A DNA stretch of 64,000 nucleotides from NCBI GenBank assembly GCA_015179045.1, contig WHUZ01000064.1, positions 124,001 through 188,000 of the forward strand, read 5' to 3'. The translations under genes and the position numbers were made by a program. This DNA comes from Kalaharituber pfeilii. Lineage: Eukaryota; Ascomycota; Pezizomycetes; Pezizales; Pezizaceae. This document shows, one piece after another, positions 19,503 to 30,437 of the stretch. The number at the start of each line of letters is the position of its first letter. The first letter of the stretch is position 1. Under the pieces are notes generated by a model. It saw only the letters and a list, made by a program, of their open reading frames with translations, was not told the DNA's origin and did not search any database.

Positions 19503-20748
19503 CTTTTTTTTTTTTTTTTTATATATCATTACTCGCATGCCGCCTGAAAGGCTATGACGAGGTTTAAGTAAATACATATAGGTGAGAAAATAGGAAATAT
19601 TAAAGTAACATTGGCATGATAACTCCGCTAGTCCTGCCCCGCCCATGTCAAGATTTCCGTCAAAAAGTCCCCTCCCTCCCCCTCTCCCTTCCCCCTTGTC
19701 TTCGGCGGCGTCTTCAGGTCCTCTAGTCCTCCAGGAATTCTTTTCTTCCATGCCGAGCAGGCCGTCGTGATGTGGCTTAGGTTTTCCGGTGCCCGTCCGC
19801 ACCATCGGCATTCGGGCGAGTCTGCCTTCCCTATCTTGTACCTCCATTCCCTGAGCCCTTGTTTCCTAGTATGCCTGCCAAGGTGGCCGTCAGATGTCTT
19901 CTCCCTAGCCTTTGTAGTGGTGGATACGCGAGCTTCAGGCGATCTCTCTCCTCTGCTCTGTTGGCTCTCGTTTGTTGTCGTATGCCCGCCTCGGTGACGA
20001 TTTCGTCCTGGTATTGAAGGGCGGTACCGACCTTCGCGGCCTTGTCTGCTTTGGTGTTGCCTGAGATGCCGACGTGTGCTTTGATCCAAAGGATGGCCAG
20101 GTCGTGATCTCCGTTTGCGGTGCTGGCTTCCCATTTCTCCCTGAGCGCTTGTGCTGAACCGTCGGGGGTTGGGTCCCCTCTGGCTATGCTTTGCAGTTTG
20201 GCTATTGCTGTCCTGGAGTCCGTGATTTTTTTTTTTTTTTTTTTTATTTCATTGATCGCATGCCGCCCTATGGGCTATGGCGATGTTATAGCTATGAACT
20301 GAAATAGTTAACTAACTAATCCCCCCCCCGCCACCCCCTTTTCTCCCCCCCCCTCCCCTTTACTCCCCCAGCATTGTCAATAGCACCTCTATCTGGTCTC
20401 TCTCCCCCTCCCCCCTCTTCGATGGTCGCCTCACCTGCTCCTCACCCCCTGGCCACCTCCTCTTCCACACCCTGCACTCTCTGAGCAGGTGGACCGTCGT
20501 CTCCTCCCTTTCTCCGCACCACCTGCACTCTGGTCCATCCCCTTCCCCGACTGGAGTCCGTGAGTATCAGAGGTTCCCCGGGGGTATCCATCGCGTGCCT
20601 TATGGCTATCAGCTCGCTGTCATTCACCGTGCTCCTATGCCCGAGGTAGAAGGAGGAGTCTGTGTCTGTGTTCTGTTGTACTACCCTCCTCGCCATAGCC
20701 TTACAGGCGGCACGCGAGTAATGAAATAAAAAAAAAAAAAAAAAAAAA
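19503..20748 (-). mobile_element. LINE ORF2 copy with tails at both ends
   Basis: The left end has poly(T) and an inverted class A tail (inner stem GCCT/AGGC). The minus-strand body carries RNase H (STVNDSELIAIRHAMDTPGE, LILTDSRTAIAKLQ, ILWIKAHVGISGNTKADKAAK) and the zinc motif ECRWCGRAPENLSH. The right end, unexpectedly, is a plus-strand class A tail with about 24 A (20692-20748). GGTGTC flanks both ends, but at 6 bp it is weak as a duplication. The body is split by another LINE at 20226-20550. Confidence 0.75.
20226..20550 (-). mobile_element. Short LINE ORF2 end, nested
   Basis: A 325-bp insert with the 13-bp duplication CTGGAGTCCGTGA (20213-20225 and 20551-20563). It has poly(T), a class A tail (ATCGC/GCGAT subtype), a C-rich stretch, and the ORF2 terminal zinc motif (CRWCGEREETTVH...C, WKRRWPGG) in the minus frame. 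Confidence 0.9.
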
Positions 20749-20759
20749 AACAGGTGTCG

Positions 20760-21164
20760 GTATCTGACCTTGTATTACTTGTAATTAATCGGCGAGTTTA
20801 CGAAACCAGGCAAGGATGATTACTGGAACTAGGGCTGCGTTTGCAGGCCACAGTATAGTCCACAGCAGAGTACAATGACACATTCTGGTACAATAAAGTT
20901 GGGCACGATAATAAAGCGTGTACCGGTAAGTACTCTGCAGCATCATTTTGATCCTTCAGCACCTGTGAGACAAAATTCAGATGAGACCCCACCACGGTGG
21001 TTAAATGGTATGAAGAGGCATGCTATGCACATCTCAAAGAGTGTCGAGATATTCTCCTACTCCCTGTCCGATTGCAACCAATACCCTGCAATTGACGACG
21101 TTGATGCAATTGAGGTTCGCCATGACACCGACGATATTCTGATGTGATACTGTAATAAGCGTCC
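20760..21164. other. No gene recognised
   Basis: Contains a 90-codon ORF without family features. Treated as intergenic. Confidence 0.4.
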
Positions 21165-21276
21165 CCTGTACATGGCTGGTACTGACCTTTCTTATGTTGC
21201 GTGTGTGCCAGCTATTTTACCCCTGCTCCGGTTTCACCCGAAGTTGATACTCGTGATCGGGGATGTATGTTTGGAT

Positions 21277-22011
21277 TTTTTTTTTTTTTTTTTATTTCAC
21301 GCAACCCCGCTTGCAGCGCCAAGCCATGGCAGGGTCCCTGGGCAAGCCGGAGACAGGCTGAACAAGGAAAGAATGTTCTATATATGGTGCCGGCAGCTTA
21401 GTACCAACACCTTGTAACATTTCGCTCGACCATTAGTCAGCAGCTTTTTTTTCGCTTTTCTTTACTCCTTTTACTTAGTCTCGTGCCAAGTTCCTTGCAT
21501 TTTCGTGTTTTAGATAGTACTTATTGCATTGCATGCAGCAAAATTGCATAATATGCACGCAATACTCAGGAGAAATATGCCAAGACTAGGTGAGTAAGTA
21601 TTAAAATTGCCCATTTAGGAAATTTTTGCCTTCTTGGCACGTTACATTTTTGATCATCTCTCATACAAGATGTCCTCTTTATTTTCCTATTCACATGTGC
21701 GGTTTTTTTTTTTTTTTTTTTTTCTGATCTCGTAGAATTGTTCGCAATAGCAAATACTATAGATTTACGAGATTTAAAATTCCAGATCTATAGTTGTGGT
21801 GTTGTGGATACATAATTTGTCACCCCCTTGATTTGGTGTTGGTACTAAGCTGCCGGCACCATACACCTCCCCGTTCCACCCCCTTCTAAACACCTGATTC
21901 CAGAAACTTCCGGACGGTTCTTCTGGTTTCTGCATCAGGGAGGCTCCCCTCTCCGCCTCTCCCCCTCCCCTCCCCTCTCCTCTCCTTCCTCCACACCCTC
22001 GCATCCCGGAA
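21277..22011 (-). mobile_element. Class B element (735 bp, including a nested MITE)
   Basis: Bounded by the 14-bp repeat ATGTATGTTTGGAT (21263-21276 and 22012-22025). The tail at the left (CACGCAACCCCGCTTGCAGC, CAAGCCATGGCAGGG) and body (GTCCCTGGGCAAGCCGGAG, CTTCCGGACGGTTCTTCTGG) match 14766-15075. Without the nested MITE the element is about 258 bp. Confidence 0.92.
21385..21861. mobile_element. TA-flanked MITE with perfect 27-bp terminal inverted repeats
   Basis: The left end starts TGGTGCCGGCAGCTTAGTAC and continues CAACACC; the right end is its exact reverse complement. TA flanks both sides (21383-21384, 21862-21863). Comparison with the class B copy at 14.9 kb shows uninterrupted sequence at this point. 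The size (477 bp), lack of an ORF and TA target fit a Tc1/mariner-type non-autonomous element. Confidence 0.85.
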
Positions 22012-22309
22012 ATGTATGTTTGGATGGCATGATGCCGGTATCAAGACAACGCCGAAACTGGGCCCACCAATCGCGGCTTGTAAAGGTCAGATTACGTATG
22101 CTTTACTTACAGGGCTACTGCCTGTTATACATTGTAGGACAGGAAGCCGCAAAGCCCCGCTTCCTGATTTCAGAGCATTCCAATTAACTTTATATCAATT
22201 TAGCGAAAATAGAGTAATGCCTTTTTTTAAGCACATTGCGAACAGATATAGCGTCAACATCATATTCTAGCTGTCCAGTATATTTGTTCCACCACTCAGT
22301 TGCAACACC

Positions 22310-23920
22310 ATGTCTGGCCTCGAATTTGTTGGTCTCGCCCTTGCAGTCCCGGGAATTATCGACCTGTGCCTGAAATACGGCCAAGTCCTCGTCGACAAAG
22401 TCGAGCTCTACCGTCACTCGGATGCCCAGCTTAACGAAAAACAGCTCCGTATCTCCGACCATTGGATCAAAATAAAAACAGAACTCAAATTCGTCAACTC
22501 TGTCTCCTCAAGGCTCGCGCCCGACGTTCTCGATCACTTCTCGCGCCTGCTCCAGCAGCTCCTGGGAAAAATTGAGGCGGCGATTAGGCTCCTGGATTCG
22601 CTTTATGCGAAAAGCGACTCATGGCGGAATAAGGTGAAACTAGCGATGACGGGATTCACGGGGGTAAAGAAGGTGATTGAGGAGTTGGATGAGTGGCAGG
22701 GGTGTTTTTCAAATTACCTCATGTTGGTCACGTTAGTCGGGGATAACGCAATTGATCTGAAACTGAGCGAAAGTCAACAAACGGAAGGGAGCCAGGCGTT
22801 GGATCGAATTCAGCGGATAAGGACAGCCCTGAGTACACCGGTATCGAAGAGGCTTGCCTTGACTGCGACTGAAGACCCAGCTTACTCCCAGCGCACATTG
22901 CTTCGTGACTCAGGAGATGAAATTTTGACAACACCATCGTTCATCGTCGAATACAGGTCCATCAGCTTTCCTACAACCTCAATACCAGTCGAGGAGCAAG
23001 CTAAGCATCTTGCCGACTTCCGCATCGATATTTTCAATCTCGCGCATGTGCTCGCTGCTAGTGACCCCGCCGCAATGAACATCCCTAAGTGCCACGGCTT
23101 CATCTATAACTCTGATAAACACCGCTTCGAGATGTTTTACCAAATTCCCACACTGTACGGGCCAAAAACCGTTCCACGTACCCTCCGAAGCATCCTTACT
23201 GCCAAAGAAAATAAGCTTGGGGCTTTCCACTCCATCAACGACCGCTTCCGGCTCGCCACTCAACTTGCGCAAGCTGTTCTCTATGTACATACTGCAAAGC
23301 TGGTGCACAAGAACATCCGCCCTGAGACGATCCTAATCATGGAACCATCTCCAGATGCAGAGAAAAAGACCAGATATCCATACTCCATCGGCACACCAGT
23401 GCTATTTGGATTCAGCAAAGTCCGGGAGATCCAGGCCGAATCCGAGCGGACAGGAGACCAAGACTGGGAAAAGAACATCTACCGCCATCCGCAGCGGCAG
23501 GGGTTGCACCCTGATGACAAATACAACATACTACACGATGTATACAGTCTCGGCGTATGTCTACTTGAGATTAGTCTGTGGACCTCTTTCGTATTTTGGG
23601 ACCCTGTGGCAGGTGAGTACCGGAACAACGGCGACGCGTGCTCGATTTTCGAGAAAGGTGGAAGTGGCAACGGAAGTGCAGGGCAGAAGCCCAAGCTGAA
23701 ACCACCAAAGGAAATTCAGAAAAGCTTCATACGGAAGGCTCAGCAGGCGATACCAAGAATTATGGGGGAGAGATTTTCGAGGATTGTCGTGTCTTGTTTG
23801 ACTTGTTTGGAGGGTGGGCTAGGAAATGTTGAGGAGAACTTGGGTGACGAGAATCGGATTCTGTTGGGTGTCGCGTATGTCGATAGGGTGCTGACTATGT
23901 TGGATGAGATTTCTGTGTAG
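22310..23920 (+). CDS. HeLo-domain pseudokinase (MLKL-like architecture)
   Basis: A single-exon ORF of 536 residues. Residues about 1-210 look like a HeLo/prion-inhibition-type helical domain: a hydrophobic N-terminal helix (FVGLALAVPGIIDLCLKYG) followed by amphipathic helices through residue ~175. Residues about 215-530 are a protein-kinase fold with degenerate catalytic motifs: the catalytic loop reads HKNIRPETILI (residues 333-343) instead of HRDxKPEN, the DFG position reads LFGFSK (365-370), and the C-lobe DVYSLGVCLLEI is retained (410-421). It should therefore fold as a kinase but not phosphorylate by the usual mechanism. In known fungal HeLo proteins the helical domain permeabilises membranes in incompatibility-type cell death; that role here is inferred. 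The gene converges on a kinase-ankyrin gene. Its upstream region is duplicated at 14.4 kb, and antisense scraps of a paralogue lie at 16.9-17.3 kb. Confidence 0.85.
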   Translation: MSGLEFVGLALAVPGIIDLCLKYGQVLVDKVELYRHSDAQLNEKQLRISDHWIKIKTELKFVNSVSSRLAPDVLDHFSRLLQQLLGKIEAAIRLLDSLYAKSDSWRNKVKLAMTGFTGVKKVIEELDEWQGCFSNYLMLVTLVGDNAIDLKLSESQQTEGSQALDRIQRIRTALSTPVSKRLALTATEDPAYSQRTLLRDSGDEILTTPSFIVEYRSISFPTTSIPVEEQAKHLADFRIDIFNLAHVLAASDPAAMNIPKCHGFIYNSDKHRFEMFYQIPTLYGPKTVPRTLRSILTAKENKLGAFHSINDRFRLATQLAQAVLYVHTAKLVHKNIRPETILIMEPSPDAEKKTRYPYSIGTPVLFGFSKVREIQAESERTGDQDWEKNIYRHPQRQGLHPDDKYNILHDVYSLGVCLLEISLWTSFVFWDPVAGEYRNNGDACSIFEKGGSGNGSAGQKPKLKPPKEIQKSFIRKAQQAIPRIMGERFSRIVVSCLTCLEGGLGNVEENLGDENRILLGVAYVDRVLTMLDEISV

Positions 23921-24017
23921 TTCGGTCATTGTCAAGGGGTATGATCATTTGGAAGTGGACAGCACTCAAGTGACTATGTATCGTGATTTATGCTTTGGCA
24001 TGGTATTGACGATTTAT

Positions 24018-24110
24018 TATATATTCTTTTTTTTAAAGTCATATGACCGAGCATACAGGCTTTCAGCCCAAGGCAGGACCCCTTAACTACCCAGAGGCAG
24101 GTCTGTGACA
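24018..24110 (-). mobile_element. Diverged class B tail-like sequence
   Basis: A short T run, AAAGTCATATGACC, then AGGCTTTCAGCCCAAGGCAG, resembling an old class B tail. No duplication seen. Confidence 0.4.
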
Positions 24111-24209
24111 TCGAATTGTGGACCAGATCACCCATGAATTACTATATACTCTTCTTGTTAGAAACAGCTGCAGGTTGTTTCCCATGAAACCTCATGAATT
24201 TATCTTTGG

Positions 24210-24213
<4 letters not shown>

Positions 24214-24241
<28 letters not shown>

Positions 24242-24469
24242 CTATATCATTACTCGCGTGCTGCCCTAGGGGCTATGGCGAGGTTAGGTACATGTGAAAG
24301 GAAAGAATTAAGGAAATAATGTCCGTCCCCCATAATCAGCCCGTTGTCCTGTCCGTCCCCCATAATCAATAATTGAAAAACAAGTCAGTAATAGGAAATG
24401 TTGTCCGTCGCCCATTGTCCGTGTTATGAAGAAGTCAGCAATAAGGAACAAGTAAGTCTGGGAAGTATT
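24214..24469 (-). mobile_element. Class A-tailed element with a non-LINE body
   Basis: A 256-bp insert with the 11-bp duplication TCTTTGGCTTT (24203-24213 and 24470-24480). It has poly(T) of more than 30, an inverted class A tail and a body containing repeated GTCCGTCCCCCATAATCA. There is no ORF2 or ORF1 similarity. Confidence 0.82.
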
Positions 24470-24579
24470 TCTTTGGCTTTGTAGCCATTGAACAATTCAA
24501 CTGATATGATGCGGCTACAAGCACTCAAAGAATTTCTACCCTATCACAGCGGACAGAGGACGGAGATAGGTCACATGCC

Positions 24580-24740
24580 GGCTTGTGGAGGACTTTGCAC
24601 TACTAGCGAGAGCCGTGGGTCTCATACATGTTAATTGGTTTATTTCCTTTCACTTATTCCTTATGTAATTTAACCTCGCCATAGCCCACAGGGCGGCATT
24701 CGAGTACTGATATTAAAAAAAAAAAAATAAATAAATAAAA
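24580..24740 (+). mobile_element. ORF1-type 3' UTR with class A tail
   Basis: The sequence around CGTGGGTCTCATACATGTTAATT matches the UTR of the ORF1-only copies (GTGGGTCTCACATGTAATTA at 14.17 kb). It is followed by CTCGCC...TTCGAG, TACTGATATT and A-rich sequence. Confidence 0.65.
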
Positions 24741-24915
24741 ATGAGGATAAATGCTGATAACCATTACCTATGACTCTTGTCATATCGAACTTCATCCGGC
24801 GGGGGAGGGCGTGGGCATGACACGAGATGAAAATCTACCCTATCATGCGAGTCCAGTCAAAATTGGGGACAATTTGACGCTGGAAGTCACATACAGGTCA
24901 GTACACATTCTCTCG

Positions 24916-27900
24916 CTATATGCAAGCATGGTGCCGTCGAGCGCAGGCATATTTCGCCGACATAGACCGCCACCAGCGTAAGAAAAGACAAGCAGCAAGC
25001 GAGATTTTATGAGGACTCACTCCGAACCCAATATCTTGTCCCTGGATATTACTATTTTGTCCCTTCTCCATTATCTTCCATAGTCCTCTCTTATCCCAAT
25101 TATGCAGACCTGAGTCTTCCTGAAACTCTCGTCCCTCGTCGTACAGCGTGTGGTACCTTGTCTCTTGAATTTGCTGGAAATTCACCTCATCTGCACCGCT
25201 GTATTCAGCAGCTACGTAGCCTATTCTCATCAAGTCGCCGTTGTTGCTCAATCTCCATTCTGGGAGTTCGACCGTGGCGTCTGTGGCGACAAGAATAGCA
25301 TAATGAGGAATATGGGGGAGGCCAGGCTCGAGTGCGAGCCAGTTGAGGGCCTAGGGCGGGAAGCCAAGGTAGACATGTTAGCATACTTTCCAGTATCTAG
25401 ACTTGAGAATAGAGCCGATGGCGGATCGTACTAGGAATGCTGATGGACTAGTCTTGCTCCCAATCTCAATTGTGGACAGTGATATCTCAATATCCGCCAT
25501 TTCCAAGAGCTCGAACTCGGTAAACTTGACGGTGTAGAGATGGTTTTCCAGCGGCAAACAGGCGCTCGTACGCCACACCTGCGACACTAGAACCTCCTAT
25601 ACACGTTGGACGTCGGGCCATGGTGCCATACTGAACTTAGCTTCCCATGTTTACGAAGCATTTTGCTTATGGGAGTACGAACCTTGGATGGCAGGGACTT
25701 AACTTCAAGAACCATTGGGAAATCATTCCAGCCAAGTGTATGTTTAATCCTGCCAAGACGGATCACGATTTGGTACGTTGCAGGCTCTACCTTATGAACA
25801 ATGTGATATATGAATCTGAGCCCGTAGCGTGGACGCATAAGAAGGTATGCCCCGGGACCCATCTGGGTTGATGCCTGCGGCATGGCACTGTGTTCGTTGT
25901 TAGTACAGGGGATTCATTGGCCACTGAGGCATATTCAGGTTGACAATTTTCCAGAGAGGTAGAAGGCCGTGCAAATAGTCGTTCAAATATGGAAAGCTCA
26001 CTTACTCCGAGAAATATAGTACGTCCGTCTCTCGTGGAATAGAGGTTGCAGTGTTCAAATATGCATACTTGCGAGGATAATTTTGTGTGCAAGGAAAGTG
26101 ACCATCGGGAGTCGCAGCCGTGAAGTAGTCAGTCATGTATGTCCAGTCGTCCGATGTAGAAGCAAAAGCCGGCCGATCGTGCTGGAAAGACTTTTCAGGA
26201 GACTGGTATTTTGCTAGGTTAGTGGCAGTTTGAAACGGGAGGCGGTTGGTGATATCATCTGAGAAATCAGTCGATACCGTAGACTGGGCAGCGATGGTGG
26301 TGAATTCGTGTAAAAGTGTTTGGTATTCCGTAGATAGTGGTTCACGGTCCCGGCCATTTGTCAAGATATTGTATAAAACATCTGAACCCAGCCAATCCAA
26401 ACCTTTCTCAGGTGAAAGGCTACATTCCTTCACGAGCTCATGGGCAGTCATTCCCTGGTAATCACGCAGCCCAGGATCCGCTCCCTTGCTGAGGAGCAAC
26501 TTTACGCAGTCCAAACGAGCAGCGAGGGCGGCAACGTGTAGAGGAGTTCGGTAATATACATCTCGTGTATCCAGCAATCCTGGATTGATGTGACGGGCTA
26601 ATAGTGAGGTGAGGACAGCAGAAGATTTGCGAGCTGCTGCCATGTGCAGGAGTGTTGTTTTGCATCCAACTCTGGCCACTAATTTCGTGCTATTGTCGTC
26701 AAGTCTAGTTGTCGCGGCTGATAGCAGCACCTGGACAACATCAACCGCGTTATCATCAGAACACCACCCAACCGCGAGTTCAAGCGGGGTGATGTATCCC
26801 AGCGCCCCCATGGATCTACATTCAGTGAGAGCCCCACCACTCATAAGCTCCTGCAGAACGTTTAAATTCCCTCTCATCGCAGCCACATGCAATGCAGTTA
26901 GTCCAAGCTGACCAGCTCCCTCATCCAGCCCTGGCATACCCGCATTAAGCAGCGGAGGGATAATGTCAGCACGATTTAGGTATACTGCATAGTGGAAGAG
27001 GCCTCCCAAACTGCTTTTCTTTGTCCACAGGGTCAAGTCGGGAAGTATAAACTCTTTCGAACGCAATATCATTTCAGTGTCGAGGACGTGGCCTTGCTGT
27101 AAATGGCGCAGAATATTTGGTAACTCTGCATTGCTTGCAAGAGCGGAATCATCGTAAGTGACAACACGTTCTAAATATTTACGTATTGTGCTTCCTACGT
27201 CTCGAAATGCTTCGTAATCGGCTAAAAGCTTCGTTTCCACCTCCTTGAGGATTTCGAGCTGAGCCTCTGTGACCCTGTCTACTCTTTGGCTGGACTCTGA
27301 TGCCTCATCGTCATTTGGAACAGGAATTGGTTTTTGAGCATCTCTGATCTCTTGGGCACAGAGTCCTTGCAATCTCATCTTCTGGATAAATGCCAGGGTG
27401 TGCAGCCCTTGGGTGGTATAGTGCTGGAATATGGAGTGTTTGATTGCACGGGGAAGGCTACGGAATGACAACTGTATTGCGGGGGTGGAAGCTGCTACTT
27501 GGTGTAGAAGGTCAGAGAATGTAGCCTGTAATTAGCGGAGCAACAATTGTCAGCTGTATCCCATCATGGATAGCTAAGTAAGGTGCAGCAAATGTACGGA
27601 CGTACTGATGCAAGCGTCGGAAAGCGGTGCGCAGTTATCATCCGCATCATGTCCAGGTCCCTGGAGTAAATGTACCTAAAAATGTTTATTATCATCTGCC
27701 CATTTCAAGCCTAGGGATGGAAGGTAAAAGCCCCACCTTCCAGCAAGATAGCTTCTGATGGCGTTCAGGGACTGTCTCCGCTCCCATGGATAAAGTCTTA
27801 AGGTCGTATCCACTAATTTCTCCAACCGCTCAAAGATTTCCTCGTTCCATTCCTCGTCATCAGCTTCGTCACCAGATCGTGCACCTTTCATTCTCCTTTC

Positions 27901-29241
27901 TGTATATGTCGCCTTCAGCCTATGTTTCGCTAAGTCGGCCGCTTCATCGGCAAACTTAAGCCTATCCAACTCCTGTAGATCACGAAAAGGCAATGGTTCC
28001 GCCCCGTCTAACAAAATATGCACCATAACTAGGCCAAACGAGTACACGTCCCGTGTGACCTTCGTGCTCCATTCACCAGCTTCCACGTTCAAGAAAGAAG
28101 CGGATGTTTCTTGACAAGACCTTTTCCATCTTGCGTGGACATCCTCCCATCCCCGGAGGCACTCTGGCGCATTCCACGCACGTGTCCCTCCACGTGGGGT
28201 CATCTCGCTGACGTCTTTAAAGCCACTAAACCCAAAGTCTGCTACCCGCGCCACAATCGGCACCTGAGACGACGAGCTCGGAAACCTGTCAGGGTAAATC
28301 AGAATGTTCTCGGGCTTTACGTCCGCGTGCACGACATTGACATGGTGAAGCGCATGCAACCCCTCGCCAATGTCGCCGATAAGTTTGCTGGCAATATTCC
28401 AAGGGAGAGGTCGTGGGCGGGATGGCCCGTTGTGAGCGAGGAAGTGGCGCAGATCTGGATAATCTACGTGTGCGAGTGGAGAGACGAGGATTGGGCGAAG
28501 GTATCTCTGGACAGATAATTCAGTGTCCCTCGAGGAATCAGCAACATCGTCATTACCAGCTTCAAACGACAGTCCGTAAAGCTCGGCTACGTTGCTATGC
28601 TGGTTCGCCCCAGCTTGATGCATGATTTGTATCTCGTACAATATGTCGTTCATCAGCCGTTTGTATTCCGCGGCTGCTTCCCTTGCACGAACATCATCCA
28701 GCGCAGATCCAGCCGCAGCAGCCCCAGTCACAGCAGCGCCCACCGGAGCTTTTTTGAAAACCTTGAGTGCGACTGCAATCGGACCAGAGTGGGAACGATA
28801 GCCATAAGGCCTGTCCTCGGTGTGCCACTTCCCTCGGATGATCTTCATGTTTGCACCTTCCAAGAGAGCACCATCGTCGGCAATGGCTCTGGCGGCTTTT
28901 GGGTCCATCTCAAGTTCGTCGAAGGGAATAATGCGCACACCATTTTTAGAGATGAACTCGAAAAATTCGAGGGTGTCAATTGCGGCCGATGCTGGAGCTT
29001 TGTGTAGTTGATATGCAGCCGCCTGGTTCGGACGGGGAGCGCCGGTTTGGTTCGTACTGGCGGTCATAGAGGCCGGACTGACCGTTGACGAGGAATGTGA
29101 TTTGGATTCAAAAGAAAACAAATCCAGAGAGGAAGACTCCCCGCCATAGAATGCGCGGATCCCTCCTGTTGGAGATAGTTCCTCAATTGCGTCCTCATCG
29201 TCGAGCTCGTAGCTAAAGCTGGGCTTACTGAAGCTAGACAT
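24916..29241 (-). CDS. Active-type protein kinase with C-terminal ankyrin repeats, multi-exon
   Basis: The 5' exon (29241 to about 27700) encodes a 521-codon open frame: a Ser-rich N-terminus, then a kinase domain with AVALKVFKK (Lys160), LYEIQIM (Glu203), VVHADVKPENILI (Asp307, Asn312), ADFGFSG (335-337) and WNAPE, so the catalytic set is intact. One or two introns at about 27700-27526 (junctions uncertain; acceptor TTACAG) lead to an exon 27525-26006 without an in-frame early Met, carrying about six ankyrin repeats (GLTALHVAAMRGNLNVLQEL, RTPLHVAALAARLDCVKLLL). The next intron 26005-25888 has GTAAGT, TACTAAC and ACACAG and keeps the frame (YFS|DAMPQAS). Further coding sequence of unknown fold continues to about 25590, where a one-base frame change occurs, and on to about 24950. 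The gene may thus be slightly damaged or mis-assembled at its 3' end. The layout (kinase then ankyrins) resembles RIPK4/ANKK1-type kinases. Confidence 0.72.
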
Positions 29242-29303
29242 GGGTTAAGCCTGCAGCGATGCTTAGGATGAAGTGAGCTTGTAAGCATGAGGGCTATTGG
29301 CAT

Positions 29304-30437
29304 AGATGATAGAAAATCTTACCGTCAATATCTCGGAATCGTGAATCTGGATTAATTCTGACAAATGCAAGTTAGAAGATAAGCTATGCGGGGAGTTTAA
29401 TAACAACAGCGGCGACTATGTCTGATTTTGAATTCCGTGATTTGGTTGTCTCAAAGTAGCCCATATAATTATATCTACGTGACTGCTTGTATAGTCACTT
29501 GTTATATAAAGGGTGATCCTCTTTTTATATCAGGGGTGCCTCTTTCAATGCTGTGATTAATGTCGTTGTAGATGAGCCAGTATGTCGAGGTAAAAGAACG
29601 GGCACCGTTGCGATAAGTGACAACTTCCAGGGTCGTGTGCTGACCCCGCACTAGCTCCACCAATTGAGTCGCACCTGGGGTGAATGATCCTTATTTGCCT
29701 TGGTTTGATATCTTTCGACAGGGTTGTAAGTGGCTTGTGATCTGTTGGGACTTTGAAGTTTGTCCCTGTTCATTTCTGCTGTGGAATTAGCCAGCGCCAG
29801 GTACCCACGTACAGTCACACGAGTACTGTGGCTTCCGCGTCATTATTAACTCGCTAGTGCTCTGCTAGCTTGCAGACAGCTATCATACTCCTTCGAATTT
29901 ACCCAGCTGCCATGGGTGAAGCAATGTACGCGACACCTTATTGATTGTTTGCATATACTAGCGGTTACTCCCTCATGATCGTGAGAGTGTTTCGTGTCGG
30001 AAAGTCTCAATGTTTTTTCAATCTACTGATTTAATTATATTTAGTCTTCTATACAAAAATTTCCACAGACTGATCGTGCCTGATCGCAACCGCCTGTGTG
30101 AGTATCTTGGCACTGCATAATTCGCCAGACTCTCCTGCACCTCCGGAGTAAGGATCTGCTGGTGCGTAAGCGTAACCTTGGCACACATATGTCATAACCC
30201 AATAATACGTATGTCATTTCGTATCCGTAATGCATCAAACAAGCTGATACTAAATTGCGATCCGCGCCTCTTGCATACAAAAGCGACCTAGAAGTGACGT
30301 CACACTGTCGGCACGATTTCAAGCAGCAAAGCATCAACTACAAAGTGGACAATTATCAGCCCACCAATCCTCACACTGACTTCACGAACCCCTGCACTCA
30401 GTGAAGCTGCAAAATAGCAATACGGACCACCTGTAAC
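29304..30437. other. Intergenic stretch between divergent genes
   Basis: Separates the kinase-ankyrin gene (minus) from the ComA-like gene (plus), so it contains both promoters. No repeat, tail or further ORF could be supported. Confidence 0.5.

Noticed and set aside
24539..24850. TCTACCCTATCA on both sides of the element at 24.6-24.74 kb as a target duplication
   Set aside because: The right copy is about 90 bp beyond the poly(A) end, so it does not bound the insert.
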